A stretch of DNA of 32,001 nucleotides from DATATB01 sp036268995 (lineage in GTDB: Bacteria; Planctomycetota; Planctomycetia; Pirellulales; PNKZ01), in assembly GCA_036268995.1 (NCBI GenBank), contig DATATB010000191.1, positions 1 through 32,001 of the forward strand. The letters run 5' to 3'. Within the stretch, counting starts at the first letter, position 1, and each line of letters opens with the position of its first letter. A program made the position numbers and the translations under genes. The notes under the pieces are model-generated. The model saw only the letters and a list, made by a program, of their open reading frames with translations, had not been told where the DNA came from and ran no database searches. Below, one piece after another: positions 28,843 to 32,001 of the stretch.

Positions 28843-31233
28843 ATGAAACGCCGGCATGTATCGCTCCTGAGCGCGGGGCTGTTGATCGTCGTGCTGGCGG
28901 CCGCGGGGCTGGCCGAGGCACTGGCGGCCAAGCTCACGCTCAAGGACGGCCGCGAGCTGGACGGCAGCATCGCGCAGCTCAGCTCGATGGCCGATAATCC
29001 CAACACGGTCAAGGCCAAGGAGGGGCAGGTCCAGTCGATCGTGTTCACCGACGACAACCTGCGCCGCACGTTCGTGCCCAAGCGGCGCATCCAAGAAGCC
29101 AATCAGAGCGCGCTGGGCGACAGCGAAGAAAAGATCTACCTCCGGCAGCCCGTTCCGCGCTTGGGTGCGGTGGTGGGCTCCGTCGGGCCGCTGGCCCAGG
29201 TCACGCGCTTCGACGAGTTCGGACGCCGCCGCGTGGCGATGGCCACCATCGCGGGCCTGGTGCCGATCGTGCAGGGCATCACCGAGCTGACGCCGCATTG
29301 GGCCAAGGTCGAAGCCTTGCAGATCGAAGGCCGAGCGCTGAAATGGGACATGCGCATTTCCACCAGCAGCGTTCCGCTGGACGAGTTGGACAAAGTCCTG
29401 ACCAAGCTCACCGATCCGAAGAAGCTCGACCAGCGGCTGCGCGTCGTGCGGTTCTACAATCAGTGCGAGCGCTACAAGGAGGCCGAAGAAAAGCTAAAAG
29501 CCGTGGTCCGCGACTTTCCGGAGAACAAGGACCAGTTCGGCCCCGTCGTCACCCGGCTGCACCAGGGCTACGCGCGGCGCATTCTGGCCGAGCTGCGCAC
29601 GCGCCGCGAGGCGGGCCAGCACGGCCTGGTGCTGGCCAAGCTCAAGGAGTTTCCGACCGAAGACGTGGCCGGCGAAACGCTGCAATCCGTCCGCCAGATG
29701 CTCGACCAGTACCAGGCCGACTTCCAGCGCGGCACGCAACTGCTCGAAAAGCTCAAGGCCGAAGTGGGCAAGATCAAGGAATCGCTCTACAAGGCCCAGT
29801 TGGCCCAGATCCTGGAAGAGATCACGCGCGAGCTGAACTTGAACACGCTTGACCGGCTGGCCGCCTTCGGCCAGTTTTGCGACGACGAAACCCTCACGCC
29901 CGAAGACAAGGTGGCGCTGGCCGCCAGCGGCTGGGTGGCGGGCACGCCCGAGGCCACGCGCAAGCTGCCGGTCGCCGTCAGCCTGTTCGAGATTCGCAAT
30001 CTCACGCGCTCGTACCTCACCGAAACGATGAAGTTCAAGCACGAAGAGTTGCTGGGCAAGATTCGGACGCGCGAGGGCGCCAGCCCGCAGATGATTGCCA
30101 AGGTGCTGGCCCACATGAAGCCGCCGCTCGAGCCTGGCGAGCCGATGAAGGGCAAGCCCGGCTTGTATCAGCACGAGGTGGAAGTCTTCTCCGGCGTGCC
30201 GGCTACGAATTATTTTGTGCAACTGCCGCCGGAGTACGATCCGCACCGGCAGTATCCGACGATCGTCACGCTGCACGGGTCCGGCAGCACGGCCGAGCAG
30301 CAAATCGACTGGTGGGCAGGCCCGCTGGCCGCCGACGGCAGCCGCCTGGGCCAGGCCACGCGGCACGGCTACATCGTCGTGGCCCCCGACTGGTCGAAGG
30401 CCCATCAAAAGACGTACGGCTATACCGGCGAGGAGCACGGCGCCGTGCTCAATTCGCTGCGCGACGCTTGCCGCCGCTTTTCGATCGACACCGACCGCGT
30501 GTTTCTGTCCGGCCACTCGATGGGCGGCGACGCGGCCTGGGACATCGGCCTGGCGCATCCCGACCTGTGGGCCGGCATGATTCCCATCGCCGCCGTGGCC
30601 GACCGCTACGTGGCCCATTACTGGGAAAACGCGGCTTACGTGCCGTTCTACCTGGTCGACGGCGGGCTCGATAGCGACAACCAGGTGCGCAATGCGCGCG
30701 ACCTGGATCGGTACTTCACACACGGCTACAACGTCACGGTGGTCGAATACGAAGGCCGCGGGCACGAACATTTTTACGACGAGATTCTGCGGCTGTTCGA
30801 CTGGATGGGCCGTTACCACCGCAATTTCTTTCCGCGCGACTTCACCTGCCACTCGATGCGCGAATGGGACAATTTCTTCTGGTGGGTCGAGCTGCACGAC
30901 CTGCCCGAGAAGGCGGTGGTCGATCCGCAGAACTGGCCGCCGCCGCGCGGCATTCGGGCCGGCACGACCGAGGCCACGATCAACGAAAAGAACGGACTGA
31001 ACGTGCGCACCAGCGCCGCCAGCGCCACCGTCTGGCTCGCGCCCGAGATGGTGAGCTTCGATCAGCCCATCCGCGTGATGGTCAACGGCACCAAAGTAAA
31101 GCCCGGCGACACATCGCTCGACCCCGACATCCAAGTCCTCCTCGAAGACGCCCGCACCCGCGCCGACCGCCGCCACGTCTTCTGGGCCCGCGTGGACTTG
31201 CCGCTAGGCCGCGTCAACGTCGCCGAGCGGTAA
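28843..31233 (+). CDS. Exported alpha/beta hydrolase (esterase/depolymerase-like) with long helical N-terminal region
   Basis: The protein has 796 residues. The signal peptide is MKRRHVSLLSAGLLIVVLAAAGLAEALA. Residues 30-430 form an unusual beta-then-helical region with no recognised enzyme motif (for example EEKLKAVVRDFPENKDQF, LLEKLKAEVGKIKESLYKAQLAQI). The hydrolase domain is 445-665: YPTIVTLHGSGS (471-482), VFLSGHSMGGDAAW (553-566, nucleophile Ser559), a candidate Asp at 610 or 612 and His641 in YEGRGHEHF. This layout resembles exported esterases and polyester/feruloyl-type depolymerases. The ATG at 28843 is chosen because the 40 codons upstream lie in a dispersed repeat. A short C-terminal beta domain follows. 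It stands alone after a divergent region. Confidence 0.85.
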   Translation: MKRRHVSLLSAGLLIVVLAAAGLAEALAAKLTLKDGRELDGSIAQLSSMADNPNTVKAKEGQVQSIVFTDDNLRRTFVPKRRIQEANQSALGDSEEKIYLRQPVPRLGAVVGSVGPLAQVTRFDEFGRRRVAMATIAGLVPIVQGITELTPHWAKVEALQIEGRALKWDMRISTSSVPLDELDKVLTKLTDPKKLDQRLRVVRFYNQCERYKEAEEKLKAVVRDFPENKDQFGPVVTRLHQGYARRILAELRTRREAGQHGLVLAKLKEFPTEDVAGETLQSVRQMLDQYQADFQRGTQLLEKLKAEVGKIKESLYKAQLAQILEEITRELNLNTLDRLAAFGQFCDDETLTPEDKVALAASGWVAGTPEATRKLPVAVSLFEIRNLTRSYLTETMKFKHEELLGKIRTREGASPQMIAKVLAHMKPPLEPGEPMKGKPGLYQHEVEVFSGVPATNYFVQLPPEYDPHRQYPTIVTLHGSGSTAEQQIDWWAGPLAADGSRLGQATRHGYIVVAPDWSKAHQKTYGYTGEEHGAVLNSLRDACRRFSIDTDRVFLSGHSMGGDAAWDIGLAHPDLWAGMIPIAAVADRYVAHYWENAAYVPFYLVDGGLDSDNQVRNARDLDRYFTHGYNVTVVEYEGRGHEHFYDEILRLFDWMGRYHRNFFPRDFTCHSMREWDNFFWWVELHDLPEKAVVDPQNWPPPRGIRAGTTEATINEKNGLNVRTSAASATVWLAPEMVSFDQPIRVMVNGTKVKPGDTSLDPDIQVLLEDARTRADRRHVFWARVDLPLGRVNVAER

Positions 31234-31353
31234 GGTGCGAATCGACCCCGCGCACCCTTGTCAGCCGCACGGCTGGCAGCGTCGATGTGTGGCACCGACC
31301 GAGCTGAACGAGCCGGTCTTCATGTTCGTATAACTGGGTTATGCTTGAGCTGC

Positions 31354-32001
31354 TCAATCCGCCACCGTAGTTACTCCAAGTGATGCGAGCAGAGCTTCAG
31401 TTTCACAATCGCTCGGCTTGAGGCAGGCGATGCACAGCATTTCGCGAGGCCGAGTGAATGCTACGTAACCCATTCGGCATTTATCCTGCTTGTCTGCGTT
31501 TCGAACTGCGGGGTCAGTGATAAACCATTTCTTCAATTCAGCGAGCCCCTTGGCAACGACAAGAACGGCGTCTGCTTCAAGTCCTTTTGCCCTTCGAATC
31601 GATGAGCATTGTTCAGGATGGCAACGATCCTGTGACGTCGCCAAATGGCCCTTTAGGTGCGAAAGCCCCTCCTCTAAGATTTCACGCCTTGAATCGGATA
31701 CTCTGTGCTGGAATTTTTCCGAGACGTAATCGATAAGGCTCTTTAGAGTGAAATCACTGCTCAATGCACCTCGTAGAATGTCGACCCCGGCCTGCCGCCA
31801 TTGAAGGCGTGAAAGTTTCAACTCGGTGCATACTCGTCTTTGGCTACGGTCAAGGGCAGTCGCGATTAGCTCCAACGCGTCCCCTAGAGCAGTTGCAGTC
31901 TTACGTCTGTGGCTTGACGAATGCTGCATTCCAAACTCGTCCATGACAGCATCAAAAGTGGCATTCTCCTCCGAGAGATAGAGCCGAACACGATTAGGGC
32001 C
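31354..32001 (-). CDS. UvrD-like superfamily 1 helicase, C-terminal part (cut by window edge)
   Basis: The frame is open to the right edge of the window, so the start is outside; at least 215 residues are present. The C-terminal helicase core has motif V-like RRAKGLEADAVLVV and motif VI-like GYVAFTRPREMLCIA. Numbered from the internal Met at 31944 these are residues 117-130 and 159-173. Both match the C-terminal UvrD/Rep domain, where the Arg of motif VI (TRPRE) contacts ATP. The preceding part (QRRVCTELKLSRLQWRQAG) is helical. The DNA is clearly less GC-rich than the neighbouring hydrolase gene, suggesting recent acquisition. Such helicases occur in repair and in defence pairs such as GajB of Gabija, which cannot be decided here. 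Confidence 0.75.
   Translation of the reverse strand, partial: GPNRVRLYLSEENATFDAVMDEFGMQHSSSHRRKTATALGDALELIATALDRSQRRVCTELKLSRLQWRQAGVDILRGALSSDFTLKSLIDYVSEKFQHRVSDSRREILEEGLSHLKGHLATSQDRCHPEQCSSIRRAKGLEADAVLVVAKGLAELKKWFITDPAVRNADKQDKCRMGYVAFTRPREMLCIACLKPSDCETEALLASLGVTTVAD

Noticed and set aside
31259..31278. TGTCAGCCG/CGGCTGGCA hairpin after the hydrolase as a terminator
   Set aside because: The stem is good but its loop is only a few bases and no T-tract follows. It may be a repeat or a Rho-type site, which cannot be judged here.

Overview
The window looks like chromosomal DNA of a planctomycete, probably of the Pirellulales type. The DNA is GC-rich, and the gene families fit: two DUF1080 (3-keto-disaccharide hydrolase-like) proteins, a twin-arginine sugar isomerase/epimerase, a Tat-type DUF362 protein, a Pkn2-like Ser/Thr kinase with an exported C-terminal part, a MoxR/VWA pair and an orphan Flp pilin. 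Several families of short dispersed palindromic repeats sit between genes. No rRNA, tRNA, CRISPR array or transposase gene was found. The assignment rests on gene content alone.

Layout. 1-3.5 kb: a molybdenum-flavoured group. An aldehyde dehydrogenase and a small exported Moco-fold protein (minus strand) are divergent from a ModE-like regulator fused to a ModA-like binding domain. 3.5-6 kb: an indoleamine 2,3-dioxygenase family protein convergent with a heme-oxygenase-like diiron protein. 6.1-9.7 kb: a large Ser/Thr kinase and a flavin reductase. 9.8-13.6 kb: sugar isomerase/epimerase, DUF1080 protein, and a translationally coupled pair (squalene-cyclase-like repeat protein, then DUF362). 13.7-14.65 kb: the best regulatory locus, an approximately 600-nt leader carrying a class I cyclic-di-GMP riboswitch upstream of a Flp-type pilin gene that ends in a strong intrinsic terminator. 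14.8-17.3 kb: a methyltransferase and an ArnT-like glycosyltransferase. 17.7-20.8 kb: a tiny secreted protein, then a minus-strand unit DUF1080 - HAD phosphatase - UbiD-like protein. 20.9-25.7 kb: DinB-like protein, then a MoxR AAA ATPase and a VWA protein separated by a two-gene cassette (unknown protein plus PIN-domain nuclease). 25.8-31.2 kb: a saccharopine dehydrogenase-like reductase, a zinc-ribbon membrane protein, a small membrane protein and a large exported alpha/beta hydrolase. 31.35 kb to the right edge: the C-terminal part of a UvrD-like helicase in DNA of visibly lower GC, probably the edge of an acquired island.

How it works together. The region is a mosaic of one- to four-gene units, not one pathway. 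The clearest functional links are c-di-GMP control of pilin expression, molybdate sensing next to a Moco-fold protein, and ATPase/VWA chaperone action. The repeats are notable: three convergent gene ends (4.9, 17.9 and 26.9 kb) each carry a palindromic element, as expected for REP-like sequences or bidirectional terminators. The 26.9-kb hairpin is bracketed by a 20-bp direct duplication.
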